A stretch of DNA of 64,000 nt from Sutterella faecalis (GTDB taxonomy: Bacteria; Pseudomonadota; Gammaproteobacteria; Burkholderiales; Burkholderiaceae_F). Below are positions 1 through 8,035 of the stretch, one piece after another. The DNA lies in assembly GCF_006337085.1 (NCBI RefSeq), contig NZ_CP040882.1, positions 1,736,001 to 1,800,000 on the forward strand. Reading direction: 5' to 3'. Below the pieces are notes generated by a model. That model did no database searches and was not told where the DNA came from. It was given only the letters and a program-made list of their open reading frames with translations. Both the position numbers and the translations under genes were made by a program. Numbering within the stretch: position 1 is the first letter of the stretch; each line of letters begins with the position of its first letter.

Positions 1-945
1 GGAATTGCGCCAGCCGCCCGCTTCATCGCGCCTGAAGCCGTTGAAGAGCATCGGTGCGCCTTTAGCGGCATCAACGAATCGGATCAGCGCCTCCTGGTCC
101 GCTTGCTTCAGTCTCAGAATATCCGTCGTCAGGATCCCTTCCGGCGTAAGAAGGAGTTTCGGAAGTTCCCCGGACGGCCAGGGTTCCTTCATCAGGTCGG
201 CAACCGCATTGAGGCGCTCCGCTGCCGTAGCCTTGCTCCAGCCGTCAACGACCGGAAGTCCGGCTTGAATGAGACGAACTTCCGCCCTGCCCGCCGGTTC
301 CGACCAAGTCTCAGTCATGCCCCAGAATCCGAGGCCCTTCAACGCCACCGGAATCAGGAGGAGCCAGAAGCGCGCCCTCGACTTCCCGAGAAGGAGCACG
401 ACAAGCGCTGCGAGAGACGTGAAGAAAGCAAAATTGATGAGATGCGCGCCCCCCAGCGGAGCGAGCCCCTCGAGCGACGTATCAAGGAGCGCCAGCGCGG
501 GCGTAAGCCACGCAAAGTCGGCAAGCCCTTCGCCGCGCAGCCACTCGGCAAGCGTGAGGAATGCCGCCAGCATGAAGGCGCGCGCAAGAAGCGTCTTTGA
601 AGCCCTTGCCGCGAGCCCGGCCGCAGCACCCCAGAAAAGCGCCAGAAAAGCTGCGAGAAGCAAAAGCCCGAGCAGCGCAAGGGGCATCGGGAGACGCCCG
701 AACTCATTCATCGAGCGCACCGTCCAGTAGAGCCCGGGGGCAAAAAGGCCGAGTGCAAAAAGCCAGGCCCGCAAAAACGCAGGCTTAAATGACTCCGCTC
801 TGACGATCAGGAAAAAACCGAGCAGAAAGGCCGGAAGCCCGAGCCAGGTGTAATGAAAGGGCGCGTAGGCGGCAACCGCCAGCACCCCGGCCGTCAGAGA
901 CAGGCAGGCGGCGCCGAGCGCGCCGAGAAATTTGAAGCGCGTCAC
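1..945 (-). CDS. lnt: Apolipoprotein N-acyltransferase Lnt (3' end outside window)
   Basis: This enzyme transfers the third acyl chain onto the N-terminal cysteine of lipoproteins in the inner membrane. The first 315 codons are visible. A GTG start at 943-945 is preceded by AAGGAAGG at good spacing, 13 bp after the corC stop. The first ~200 residues are a series of hydrophobic segments with the family-typical YTWLGLPAF and PGLYWTVRSM motifs. The periplasmic nitrilase-like domain then begins (RLIQAG, followed by LLLTPEG, which holds the likely catalytic Glu). The Lys and Cys of the triad would lie beyond the window edge. It is the last visible gene of the miaB-phoH-ybeY-corC-lnt operon. The identification is firm from both sequence and order. 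Confidence 0.93.
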   Translation of the reverse strand, partial: MTRFKFLGALGAACLSLTAGVLAVAAYAPFHYTWLGLPAFLLGFFLIVRAESFKPAFLRAWLFALGLFAPGLYWTVRSMNEFGRLPMPLALLGLLLLAAFLALFWGAAAGLAARASKTLLARAFMLAAFLTLAEWLRGEGLADFAWLTPALALLDTSLEGLAPLGGAHLINFAFFTSLAALVVLLLGKSRARFWLLLIPVALKGLGFWGMTETWSEPAGRAEVRLIQAGLPVVDGWSKATAAERLNAVADLMKEPWPSGELPKLLLTPEGILTTDILRLKQADQEALIRFVDAAKGAPMLFNGFRRDEAGGWRNS

Positions 946-958
946 GGCACCTTCCTTA

Positions 959-1795
959 TCAGATTCGTTCAACGGAAAGAACTTCGACCTGCCGATCGTC
1001 GCCTTCTTCGATACGGAAGCGGAAGCCTTTTTCCTCAATTACTTCGCCCACCTTGGGCACATGCTCGAAGCGGTCCGTCACCAGGCCGCCGATCGTGTCG
1101 CAGTAGTTGTCGACGAGCTGAGAGCCGAAATAATTGTTGAACTGGTCGATCGGCGTGAGCGCCTTCACGCGCCAGCGATCGCCCTCAGCCACAATGTTCG
1201 TCTTGCTGTCGTCGTGATCGAACTCGTCCGAGATGTCGCCCACGATCTGTTCGAGCACGTCCTCGATCGTGATGAGGCCCGAGATGCTCCCGAATTCGTC
1301 GATCACGAGCGCAAGGTGGCTTCGCGTCGTCTTGAAGTCGCGCAGAAGCACGTTGAGGGGCTGGCTCTCCGGAATGAAGCGCGCGGGGCGCAGGAGCGTC
1401 TTCGGATCGACCTTGGGATCAATGAGAAGCTTGAGGAGGTCCTTTGCGTGAAGCACCCCGAGGACGTTGTCGAGGTCATCTTCCACCGCCGGGAAGCGCG
1501 AATGTCCGGACTCAAGCACCATGCGGACCCATTCGGTTCTCGGCTGCGAAAGATCGATGGCATCGACCTGTGCGCGGGGGATCATCAGATCCGACGCACG
1601 CAGATCCGGGACCTTGAGCGCTCCCTCGATCATGGAATAAGCGTCGGCGGCAATGATGCCGTTGGCCCTTGCTTCAGAAAGCGCCTCCGCGAAGTCATTC
1701 TTCGCGGATCCTTCGTCGGATTCCCCATTGCGGAATGCGGAAGCTATGCGGTCTAAGAGGCCCTTCGAGCGGCCTGAGGGTGGTTCGCTGGACAT
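959..1795 (-). CDS. corC: CorC/HlyC family CBS-domain protein
   Basis: A 278-residue soluble member of the CorC (YbeX) family. This family is associated with Mg/Co homeostasis and, more recently, with ribosome or RNA processes. Residues ~65-195 form a pair of CBS domains (MIPRAQVDAIDL; then SHLALVIDEFGSISGLITIEDVLEQIVG). They are followed by the CorC_HlyC C-terminal domain, which ends near VEVLSVERI. There is no DUF21 membrane domain, as expected for the short CorC type. It lies between ybeY and lnt, the canonical proteobacterial order. A 47-bp gap separates it from ybeY. Confidence 0.92.
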   Translation of the reverse strand: MSSEPPSGRSKGLLDRIASAFRNGESDEGSAKNDFAEALSEARANGIIAADAYSMIEGALKVPDLRASDLMIPRAQVDAIDLSQPRTEWVRMVLESGHSRFPAVEDDLDNVLGVLHAKDLLKLLIDPKVDPKTLLRPARFIPESQPLNVLLRDFKTTRSHLALVIDEFGSISGLITIEDVLEQIVGDISDEFDHDDSKTNIVAEGDRWRVKALTPIDQFNNYFGSQLVDNYCDTIGGLVTDRFEHVPKVGEVIEEKGFRFRIEEGDDRQVEVLSVERI

Positions 1796-1842
1796 TGAAG
1801 AAAATTTAAGTACAGAAACTTTGACTATACCGCGCCAGAGGC

Positions 1843-2301
1843 TTAGTCATGGACCATGCCGATGCGGTCGCTGTAGGGATTGGGGAAGCCGAGCCCCGTG
1901 AGAATCTCCGTCTCCTTCGATTCCATCTCTTCGGCTTCCTCATCATTGAGATGATCGTAGCCGCGGGCATGAAGAACGCCGTGAACGAGGAGATGCGCAA
2001 GATGATCCCGGAAGGGCTTCTCCTGCTCCTTTGCCTGACGCTCAAGCACTGCCGGGCAAATCACAATGTCCGCCGTCACGACGGGTTCGCGCGTGTAGTC
2101 GAAGGTGAGCACGTTCGTTGCATAGTCCTTCCGACGGTACTGGCGGTTGAGTTCGCGCCCTTCGTCCTCAAGAACGAAGCGGACGGTGAACTCTCCGTCG
2201 CGGCCCTCAAGCGCAGCGCGCATCCAGCGCGCCATGGTCGAACGATGCGGGAGCTGAAAAAGTCCAGCCTGCTGAAGGTGAAGCGTAAGCGCCATGATCA
2301 A
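1843..2301 (-). CDS. ybeY: Endoribonuclease YbeY
   Basis: A single-strand-specific metallo-endoribonuclease involved in 16S rRNA 3'-end maturation and 70S ribosome quality control. The zinc site is intact: HGVLHARGYDH supplies His107, His111 and His117, followed by the acidic NDEEAEEME stretch. At 152 aa it is the usual length. The start ATG overlaps the phoH stop in an ATGA arrangement, indicating translational coupling. An in-frame ATG two codons later is an alternative start. Confidence 0.95.
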   Translation of the reverse strand: MIMALTLHLQQAGLFQLPHRSTMARWMRAALEGRDGEFTVRFVLEDEGRELNRQYRRKDYATNVLTFDYTREPVVTADIVICPAVLERQAKEQEKPFRDHLAHLLVHGVLHARGYDHLNDEEAEEMESKETEILTGLGFPNPYSDRIGMVHD

Positions 2302-3374
2302 TTCTCCTCTCGGCGATCGTTCCGGCGCGACTCGCGCTCGGCCTTTCTCGCCGCTTCCTCAGCCTGCGCGGCCGCATCATAGGCTTCAACGATGCGGGCA
2401 ACGAGCGGATGGCGCACAACGTCGGAGCTTCTGAAGTGCGTAAAGCTGATGCCGCGCACGCCCTCGAGCACGCGCGAAGCCTGCTTTAGGCCGGAAAGAA
2501 CGCCTTTCGGCAGGTCGATCTGCGTGATGTCGCCCGTGATCACCGCTTTGGAGCCGAAGCCGATGCGCGTGAGGAACATCTTCATCTGTTCGCCCGTCGT
2601 ATTCTGCGCTTCGTCGAGAATCACGAAGGCGTTGTTGAGCGTGCGCCCGCGCATGTAGGCGAGGGGCGCAACCTCAATCGACTGGCGCTCCATCAGGCGC
2701 TGCGCCTTATCGAACCCCATGAGGTCGAAAAGCGCATCGTAGAGGGGACGCAGATACGGATCCACCTTCTGCGAAAGGTCGCCCGGGAGGAAGCCGAGCC
2801 GTTCGCCGGCCTCAACGGCCGGACGCGTGAGCACGATTCTCTCCACCGTGCCGCGCTCGAAAGCGTCGACTGCGGCCGCTACGGCGAGATAGGTTTTGCC
2901 CGTGCCTGCCGGCCCAATGCCGAAGCTGATGTCGTGCTCGAGGATGGCCCTCAGGTACGCGCGCTGATTGGGCGTGCGGCCGCGCAAATCGCGCCGGCGG
3001 GTCTTGAGCACAGGCTCTCCCGCCCCCATTTCGCCCGATTCCATCTGCTCGGTGCGGTAAACGTCGTCCCCACCGACAAAATGCCACTGCACGTCGTCGA
3101 CGGTGAGCTCCTTGCCGGTGCGGTTGACGCGGTCAAGGAGCACCTCAAGCGCCCGCAGAGCGCGCCTCGCGGCATGCGCGTCGCCCGTCACGCGAAACTG
3201 CGCGCCGCGGCGCGAAATCGTGACATTGAGAATCGTCTCCATCTGGCGGAGATTTTCATCGAGCGGTCCGCAAAGGTGCGCGAGCGCCGCTCCATTGTCA
3301 GCAGCAACGAAGGACAGGTGCTCCACTTTAGCGGGCGCCTCATTCATTGCCTTCTTTTTTCCATCCTCGGACAT
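2298..3374 (-). CDS. ybeZ: PhoH-like ATPase (YbeZ)
   Basis: A cytoplasmic PhoH-family NTPase, thought to work with YbeY in RNA metabolism. The N-terminal ~90 residues contain a KH-like region (RRGAQFRVTGD). The ATPase core begins with Walker A GPAGTGKT at residues 154-161. Walker B is FVILDEAQN around residue 255, followed by the family TGDITQIDLP motif. The 358-aa length is typical. The ORF overlaps ybeY by 4 bp and lies 22 bp downstream of miaB, so it is part of one transcription unit. Confidence 0.94.
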   Translation of the reverse strand: MSEDGKKKAMNEAPAKVEHLSFVAADNGAALAHLCGPLDENLRQMETILNVTISRRGAQFRVTGDAHAARRALRALEVLLDRVNRTGKELTVDDVQWHFVGGDDVYRTEQMESGEMGAGEPVLKTRRRDLRGRTPNQRAYLRAILEHDISFGIGPAGTGKTYLAVAAAVDAFERGTVERIVLTRPAVEAGERLGFLPGDLSQKVDPYLRPLYDALFDLMGFDKAQRLMERQSIEVAPLAYMRGRTLNNAFVILDEAQNTTGEQMKMFLTRIGFGSKAVITGDITQIDLPKGVLSGLKQASRVLEGVRGISFTHFRSSDVVRHPLVARIVEAYDAAAQAEEAARKAERESRRNDRREEN

Positions 3375-3396
3375 GACAGTTCCTTAGAGATGCGTC

Positions 3397-4722
3397 TCAC
3401 ACGAGTTCGCCGCCGAGCGTATGCGGAAAGACTTCCGTAATGCGCACGTTCGCCATCTGATTGATGATCGACGCCGGACCGGGGAAATTCACGATTCGAT
3501 TGTTGTCCGTACGGGCCATCAGTTCGCCTTCGCCGCGCTTGGCGGGCCCGAGAACAAGCACACGCTCGATTTTACCGAGCATGCCGCGGCTGATTTCCGC
3601 CGCATTCTCATCAATGCGCTTCTGCAGGCGCTGCAGGCGTGCGAGCTTCACGCTGTAGGGCGTGTCGTCGGGAAGTCTTGCAGCCGGCGTTCCCGGACGG
3701 GGGCTGTAGACGAAGCTGAAGCTGGCATCAAAGCCCACGTCTTCAATGAGAGTCATCGTGCGCTCGAAATCGTCTTCCGTTTCGCCGGGGAATCCGACGA
3801 TGATGTCGGTTGCGACGGCAATTCCGGGACGCGCGGCCTTGAGGCGGCGGATGATCGACTTGTATTCAAGCGCCGTATAGCCGCGCTTCATGGCGGCAAG
3901 GATGCGGTCGGACCCCGACTGCACCGGCAGATGCACGTGGGAGACGAGCTTCGGGAGCTTCCGATAGGCATCAATCAAACGCTGCGTGAATTCGCGCGGA
4001 TGGCTCGTCGTATAGCGAATGCGCTCAATGCCTTCAATCTCGCTCACATATTCGAGAAGGAGCGCAAAGTCCGCCTCGTCGCCGGCCGGCGTCCGTCCGC
4101 GGTATGCATTCACGTTCTGCCCGAGAAGCGTCACTTCCTTCACGCCCTGATCTGCGAGCTGAGCGACTTCAACCAGAACGTCGACCAGAGGACGCGAAAT
4201 TTCTTCGCCTCGCGTATAGGGAACGACGCAGTAAGTGCAGTACTTGGAGCATCCTTCCATAATCGAAACGAAGGCCGCGGCTCCGCTCGCATGCGGGGCG
4301 GGAAGCGAATCAAACTTTTCGATTTCCGGGAAGCTCACGTCGACCTGCGCCCGGCCGGTTTTTTCCCGTTCAGCAAGGAGCTCGGGGATGCGGTGCAGCG
4401 TCTGCGGTCCGAAGACGACGTCCACCCAGGGAGCCCGGTCAAGAATCTTCTTTCCTTCCTGACTTGCCACGCAGCCGCCCACGGCAATCATCATGCCGGG
4501 ATGACACTTCTTCGCCTCGCGAATGCGTCCTAAGTCGGAAAAGACCTTTTCCTGCGCTTTTTCGCGGATGGAGCATGTATTCAGAATGACGACGTCGGCC
4601 TCATCGAGGCTTTCCGTCTTTTCAAGGCCCATGCGTTCTTCGAGCAGATCAGCAATGCGCCCGGAGTCGTAGTCGTTCATTTGGCAGCCGAAGCTGCGGA
4701 GATAGAGTTTTTTCGCGGTCAC
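3397..4722 (-). CDS. miaB: tRNA-2-methylthio-N6-dimethylallyladenosine synthase MiaB
   Basis: A radical-SAM methylthiotransferase that converts i6A37 to ms2i6A37 in tRNAs reading UNN codons. The N-terminal MTTase domain supplies Cys13, Cys50 and Cys84 for one 4Fe-4S cluster. The radical-SAM CxxxCxxC (Cys158, Cys162, Cys165 in EGCSKYCTYC) holds the second. A C-terminal TRAM domain covers roughly the last 65 residues. Length (441 aa) and motifs are complete. It heads the phoH-ybeY-corC-lnt operon and starts about 35 bp downstream of the terminator of the tRNA gene. Confidence 0.97.
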   Translation of the reverse strand: MTAKKLYLRSFGCQMNDYDSGRIADLLEERMGLEKTESLDEADVVILNTCSIREKAQEKVFSDLGRIREAKKCHPGMMIAVGGCVASQEGKKILDRAPWVDVVFGPQTLHRIPELLAEREKTGRAQVDVSFPEIEKFDSLPAPHASGAAAFVSIMEGCSKYCTYCVVPYTRGEEISRPLVDVLVEVAQLADQGVKEVTLLGQNVNAYRGRTPAGDEADFALLLEYVSEIEGIERIRYTTSHPREFTQRLIDAYRKLPKLVSHVHLPVQSGSDRILAAMKRGYTALEYKSIIRRLKAARPGIAVATDIIVGFPGETEDDFERTMTLIEDVGFDASFSFVYSPRPGTPAARLPDDTPYSVKLARLQRLQKRIDENAAEISRGMLGKIERVLVLGPAKRGEGELMARTDNNRIVNFPGPASIINQMANVRITEVFPHTLGGELV

Positions 4723-4756
4723 GGCTTATACCCGTTGCGTGAAATGTGCAGATAAG

Positions 4757-4784
4757 AAAAAAGCCCTGCACACTGGCAGGGCTT
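4757..4784 (-). terminator. Rho-independent terminator of the CAU tRNA
   Basis: Arms AGCCCTGC and GCAGGGCT (4762-4769 and 4776-4783) enclose a 6-nt loop. On the minus strand the stem is followed by a run of six T. It lies just past the tRNA 3' end and before miaB, so it should end the tRNA transcript. Confidence 0.85.
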
Positions 4785-4795
4785 CCTTCGAAATT

Positions 4796-4872
4796 TGGTG
4801 GCGCATCACGGATTCGAACCGCGGACACAAGGATTATGATTCCTCTGCTCTAACCGACTGAGCTAATGCGCC
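4796..4872 (-). tRNA. tRNA with CAU anticodon (elongator Met, or Ile2)
   Basis: A 77-nt cloverleaf with encoded CCA. The acceptor stem is GGCGCAT/ATGCGCC with discriminator A. The D-arm is GCTC..GAGC. The anticodon arm is GAGGA-ATCATAA-TCCTT with anticodon CAT (4836-4838, complement). The T-arm contains TTCGAAT. The G1-C72 pair and the anticodon stem without three G-C pairs exclude initiator tRNA. Elongator Met is favoured, but a lysidine-modified tRNA-Ile2(CAU) cannot be ruled out by eye. Confidence 0.93.
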
Positions 4873-4884
4873 GAAGAGGATGTG

Positions 4885-4913
4885 ATTATGCCGATCAGTT
4901 TTTAAATCGTCAA
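4885..4913 (-). promoter_or_regulatory. Sigma-70 promoter of the tRNA gene
   Basis: On the minus strand, TTGACG (4908-4913) and CATAAT (4885-4890) are separated by exactly 17 bp, so transcription should start about 6 nt before the tRNA 5' end. An 18-bp palindrome (arms AATTAGTT/AACTAATT, 4926-4943) lies just upstream over the thiD stop. It may act as the thiD terminator or an upstream element. Confidence 0.75.
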
Positions 4914-4941
4914 GGCTGGGAGATGAATTAGTTACAACTAA

Positions 4942-5775
4942 TTACATTTGTTGCCACAGCTGCCAGAAGTGATGCGTGGGACCGTGCCCGCTGCCTACAG
5001 AAAGTTCATCGGCATGCTGAATGGCGCCCGAAAGGTATTCCTTCGCTTTTTTCACTGCCAGAGGAACGCTTTCCGTCTGCGGCAGGAGCGCCGCAATAGC
5101 GGACGAAAGCGTGCAGCCGGTCCCGTGCGTATTTTTAGTATGGGTCCTCGCCGCTGAAAACCATTCTGTGAAGTCTTCCGGCCCGCAAAGGCAATCCGCG
5201 GAGTCATCGCCCGAGAGATGACCGCCCTTCACGAGCACCCACTCAGGATGAAGATGAGTCCGTATTTCCCGGGCAGCGGCCGACATTTCATCGCGGCTCG
5301 TCATCTCGCCTTTTGCGAGGAGTTCAGCGGCCTCCGGAAGATTGGGCGTCACAAGAGTCGCAAGCGGCATCAGGCGGCGCTTAAGCGCCTCGAGCGCATC
5401 CTCGCGCAGGAGCCTGTCGCCGCTCTTTGCCACCATAACGGGATCAACCACCACCCAGCGGGGTGCATATTTTTCGAGCTGCGAAGCAACCGTCTCAATG
5501 ACCGCTGCGTCGTTGAGCATCCCGATCTTGACGGCGTCAATTCTCAGGTCGGAAAACACCGCCTCAAGCTCCGCCTCAACGAAAGCCGCCGGGATCGGCA
5601 TGACGCCCGCGACGCCCCGCGTATTCTGCGCGGTAAGCGCTGCAGGAACCCCCGCGGCATAGGCGCCGAGCGCACTCATCGCCTTCACGTCGGCGAGAAG
5701 CCCGGCTCCGCCTGAAGGATCAATGCCGGCGATCGTCAGTACATTCGGGATTCGTTTTTGCGCGCGTACGTCCAT
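4942..5775 (-). CDS. thiD: Hydroxymethylpyrimidine/phosphomethylpyrimidine kinase ThiD
   Basis: Phosphorylates HMP and HMP-P in thiamine biosynthesis. It is a ribokinase-fold protein of 277 aa from MDVRAQK. The N-terminal NVLTIAGIDPSGGAGLLADVKAM substrate loop, DPVM(V) and the C-terminal anion-hole signature THGTGCTLSSAIAA are all present. Translation is placed at 5775. A longer open frame reaches 5883 but would lie inside waaA and lacks family similarity. The chosen start still overlaps the waaA 3' end by 40 bp. No other thiamine genes are in the window. Confidence 0.94.
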   Translation of the reverse strand: MDVRAQKRIPNVLTIAGIDPSGGAGLLADVKAMSALGAYAAGVPAALTAQNTRGVAGVMPIPAAFVEAELEAVFSDLRIDAVKIGMLNDAAVIETVASQLEKYAPRWVVVDPVMVAKSGDRLLREDALEALKRRLMPLATLVTPNLPEAAELLAKGEMTSRDEMSAAAREIRTHLHPEWVLVKGGHLSGDDSADCLCGPEDFTEWFSAARTHTKNTHGTGCTLSSAIAALLPQTESVPLAVKKAKEYLSGAIQHADELSVGSGHGPTHHFWQLWQQM

Positions 5776-7049
5776 AACTTCTCCAGTACAGCCATCATGC
5801 GGCCGGTTGCACCGGCGCAGCGCCGGGCAAAATCTGCTGCTGCAACGCCGGCTCGATCCCGTTCGCCCGGGTCCGCCAGCCACTTTTCCACGACATCCAG
5901 CGCTTCTGCGGCATCCTTTACCTGCACCATGCCGCCGGCGGCGATGCCTTCGCGGATGATGCGCTCAAAGTTGAAGGTCGAAGGACCAACCACCACCGGA
6001 GAACCGGCCATTGCGGGTTCAATCACATTCTGCGAACCGCAGGGCGCAAAGGATCCGCCCATGATGGTGACGCTCGCAAGCGCGCAGTAAAAGCTCATTT
6101 CGCCCATGCTGTCGCCGAGGATGACGTCCGTGCCTTCCGGAAGCTCCTCGGGCGCCGCCAGACGGGAGCGCCGCACGACCTTGAGTCCGGATTCCTGCAG
6201 GAGCGCCTCAACCCGGTCAAAGCGTTCCGGATGACGGGGAACAATAACGACATGGGCTTTGCGCAGAAGGTCGGCATGCGTCTTAAAGGCTTCAGCAAAC
6301 ATCGCCTCTTCGCCCTCGCGGGTCGACGCAATCAGGACCACCGGCCGCGTGAGCTTAGCGGCAAGCGCCTTGGCTGTAGCCACCTGCGAGAGGTCCGGAC
6401 GGATATCGAATTTCACGCTCCCCGTTACCTGCACGTCGACGGCGCCGAGGCTCTCGAGTCTTTCCTTATCCTCGTCGCTCTGCGCAAGCACGGCTGAGAA
6501 CGAACTGAAGGCCGGCGCCATGATGTCCATAAAGCGCGCCGCCTGCGCACGGGACTTTTCGCTCTCGCGGGCATTGGCAAGCACCACCGGGATCTGACGG
6601 CGCTTCATTTCGCTCATGAGATTGGGCCAGACCTCCGTTTCCATGATGACCCCGAGCGTCGGCCGCGTTTGCCGCGCAAATTTTTCAACCGCATAAGGCG
6701 CGTCATAGGGGAGATAGCACTGATGGATGCGCTCGGGCGCCATGCGCACGAGCTTCTTCCCGGCTTCACGCCCGGTGGGCGTCATGTGCGTCAGGATCAC
6801 GTCGCACTCGGGCCAGGCGGAAAGCATGGCCTCAAGAAGGGGCTTCGCCGCATTGGTTTCCCCGACGCTCACCGCATGTATCCAGACGCGGGGCCGCTGC
6901 GTTCTCAAGGGATATGTCCCCCAGGCAAAGCGCTCGTCCCAATAGTCCCGATAAGCCGGCTGCCGTCGCGAGCGCCACATGAGGTAGAGACTTGCCAGAG
7001 GGAGCGCCACGGTTGTAATGGCGCGGTAAAGCCCGGGGGTGATTTTCAT
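5736..7049 (-). CDS. waaA: Kdo transferase WaaA (KdtA)
   Basis: Adds Kdo residues from CMP-Kdo to lipid A precursor at the cytoplasmic face of the inner membrane. A 437-aa GT30 glycosyltransferase with an N-terminal hydrophobic anchor (residues ~5-25). Family motifs are WIHAVSVGETNAAKPL (containing the catalytic Glu), VIMETEVWPNL and the C-terminal donor-binding region GGSFAPCGSQNVIEPA. It lies 14 bp downstream of waaC, consistent with an LPS inner-core operon. Confidence 0.96.
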   Translation of the reverse strand: MKITPGLYRAITTVALPLASLYLMWRSRRQPAYRDYWDERFAWGTYPLRTQRPRVWIHAVSVGETNAAKPLLEAMLSAWPECDVILTHMTPTGREAGKKLVRMAPERIHQCYLPYDAPYAVEKFARQTRPTLGVIMETEVWPNLMSEMKRRQIPVVLANARESEKSRAQAARFMDIMAPAFSSFSAVLAQSDEDKERLESLGAVDVQVTGSVKFDIRPDLSQVATAKALAAKLTRPVVLIASTREGEEAMFAEAFKTHADLLRKAHVVIVPRHPERFDRVEALLQESGLKVVRRSRLAAPEELPEGTDVILGDSMGEMSFYCALASVTIMGGSFAPCGSQNVIEPAMAGSPVVVGPSTFNFERIIREGIAAGGMVQVKDAAEALDVVEKWLADPGERDRAGVAAADFARRCAGATGRMMAVLEKLWTYARKNESRMY

Positions 7050-7063
7050 GATTCTGCAGTTCT

Positions 7064-8035
7064 TTATTTTTCAGCACGAACGCGACGGGCGGCTTCAAAC
7101 ACTTCGTCGACCGTCGGCATCTGATTGGTGCCGCCCAAACTCTCGCAGGGACCGTCTCCGATGAGGCGCAGCGTTTCCGTAGGCGTCGCCACGAATATCC
7201 CGACGCTCGGGCAGCCGAGCGCTGCGGCAAGATGCGCGAGCCCCGTATCGACGCCGACCATCAGTTCGGCCTGTGCAAGGCTCGCAGCAACCTGAGAAAG
7301 CCGGGCGCGCGGCGCCACAACGGCTCCGGGAATGCCGGCCGCCACGCGCTTGGCGCGGATTTCTTCCTTTGCGCCGCCCCAGTAGATGACGGGCGTGAGG
7401 CCCTCAGCCACAAACCTGCGGCCGAGCTCCATCCAGGAATCATCCGGCCAGAGCTTTTCATCGCGGCTTGTATTCACCGCAAAGGAAACGGTCTTTGCAT
7501 CGGTTCTGACAGAAGGCTCATCTCTCGCAAGGAGTCCGAAATGCGGATGTTCCGGATCAATTTCGTAGCCGAGCGTCTGCGCTGCCGCGAGGCGATACCG
7601 CTTTACAGCGCCAAGCGCTTCAGGGAGATCAAGCTTATGAGCATAGGCAAGCGATGCAAGAGGCTCTCGGATGGTTCCCCACGTGTACCCGGTGGACGGC
7701 ACGCCGGTCCAGCGGGCAACGAGAGCGGAGCGCATGAGTCCCTGAATATCGAGAACGCAGTCGTACTCTTCTGCTGCCAGCTCTTTTTTCAGGGATGCGA
7801 TTTCCGCACGCGTCTCCCTGCTCAAAAGAGACTTTCGCCAGCGGCGGAAAGCCGTGACGCGCACGGATTCAACCGCCGGCGCAAGGCGCGGAATGTCCCG
7901 GAAGCTCTCCTCAGCCACCCAGTCGATCCGCGCCTCGGGAAGCGCTTTCCGGATGTCATGCGCTACGGGAAGCGCATGAATGATGTCTCCCATCGATGAA
8001 GACTTGATGATGAGGATGCGCCTGGCTCCCGTCAT
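7064..8035 (-). CDS. waaC: Lipopolysaccharide heptosyltransferase I
   Basis: A GT9-family enzyme that adds the first L,D-heptose to Kdo2-lipid A. Residues 6-25 carry the signature RILIIKSSSMGDIIHALPV. The ADP-heptose binding end has ELMVGVDTGLAHLAAALGCPSVGIF. The length of 323 aa is normal. The start codon overlaps the pgi stop (ATGA). The donor is made by the hld/gmhB cluster about 3 kb away in this window. WaaC is favoured over WaaF because of its placement next to waaA and the shorter length. Confidence 0.92.
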   Translation of the reverse strand: MTGARRILIIKSSSMGDIIHALPVAHDIRKALPEARIDWVAEESFRDIPRLAPAVESVRVTAFRRWRKSLLSRETRAEIASLKKELAAEEYDCVLDIQGLMRSALVARWTGVPSTGYTWGTIREPLASLAYAHKLDLPEALGAVKRYRLAAAQTLGYEIDPEHPHFGLLARDEPSVRTDAKTVSFAVNTSRDEKLWPDDSWMELGRRFVAEGLTPVIYWGGAKEEIRAKRVAAGIPGAVVAPRARLSQVAASLAQAELMVGVDTGLAHLAAALGCPSVGIFVATPTETLRLIGDGPCESLGGTNQMPTVDEVFEAARRVRAEK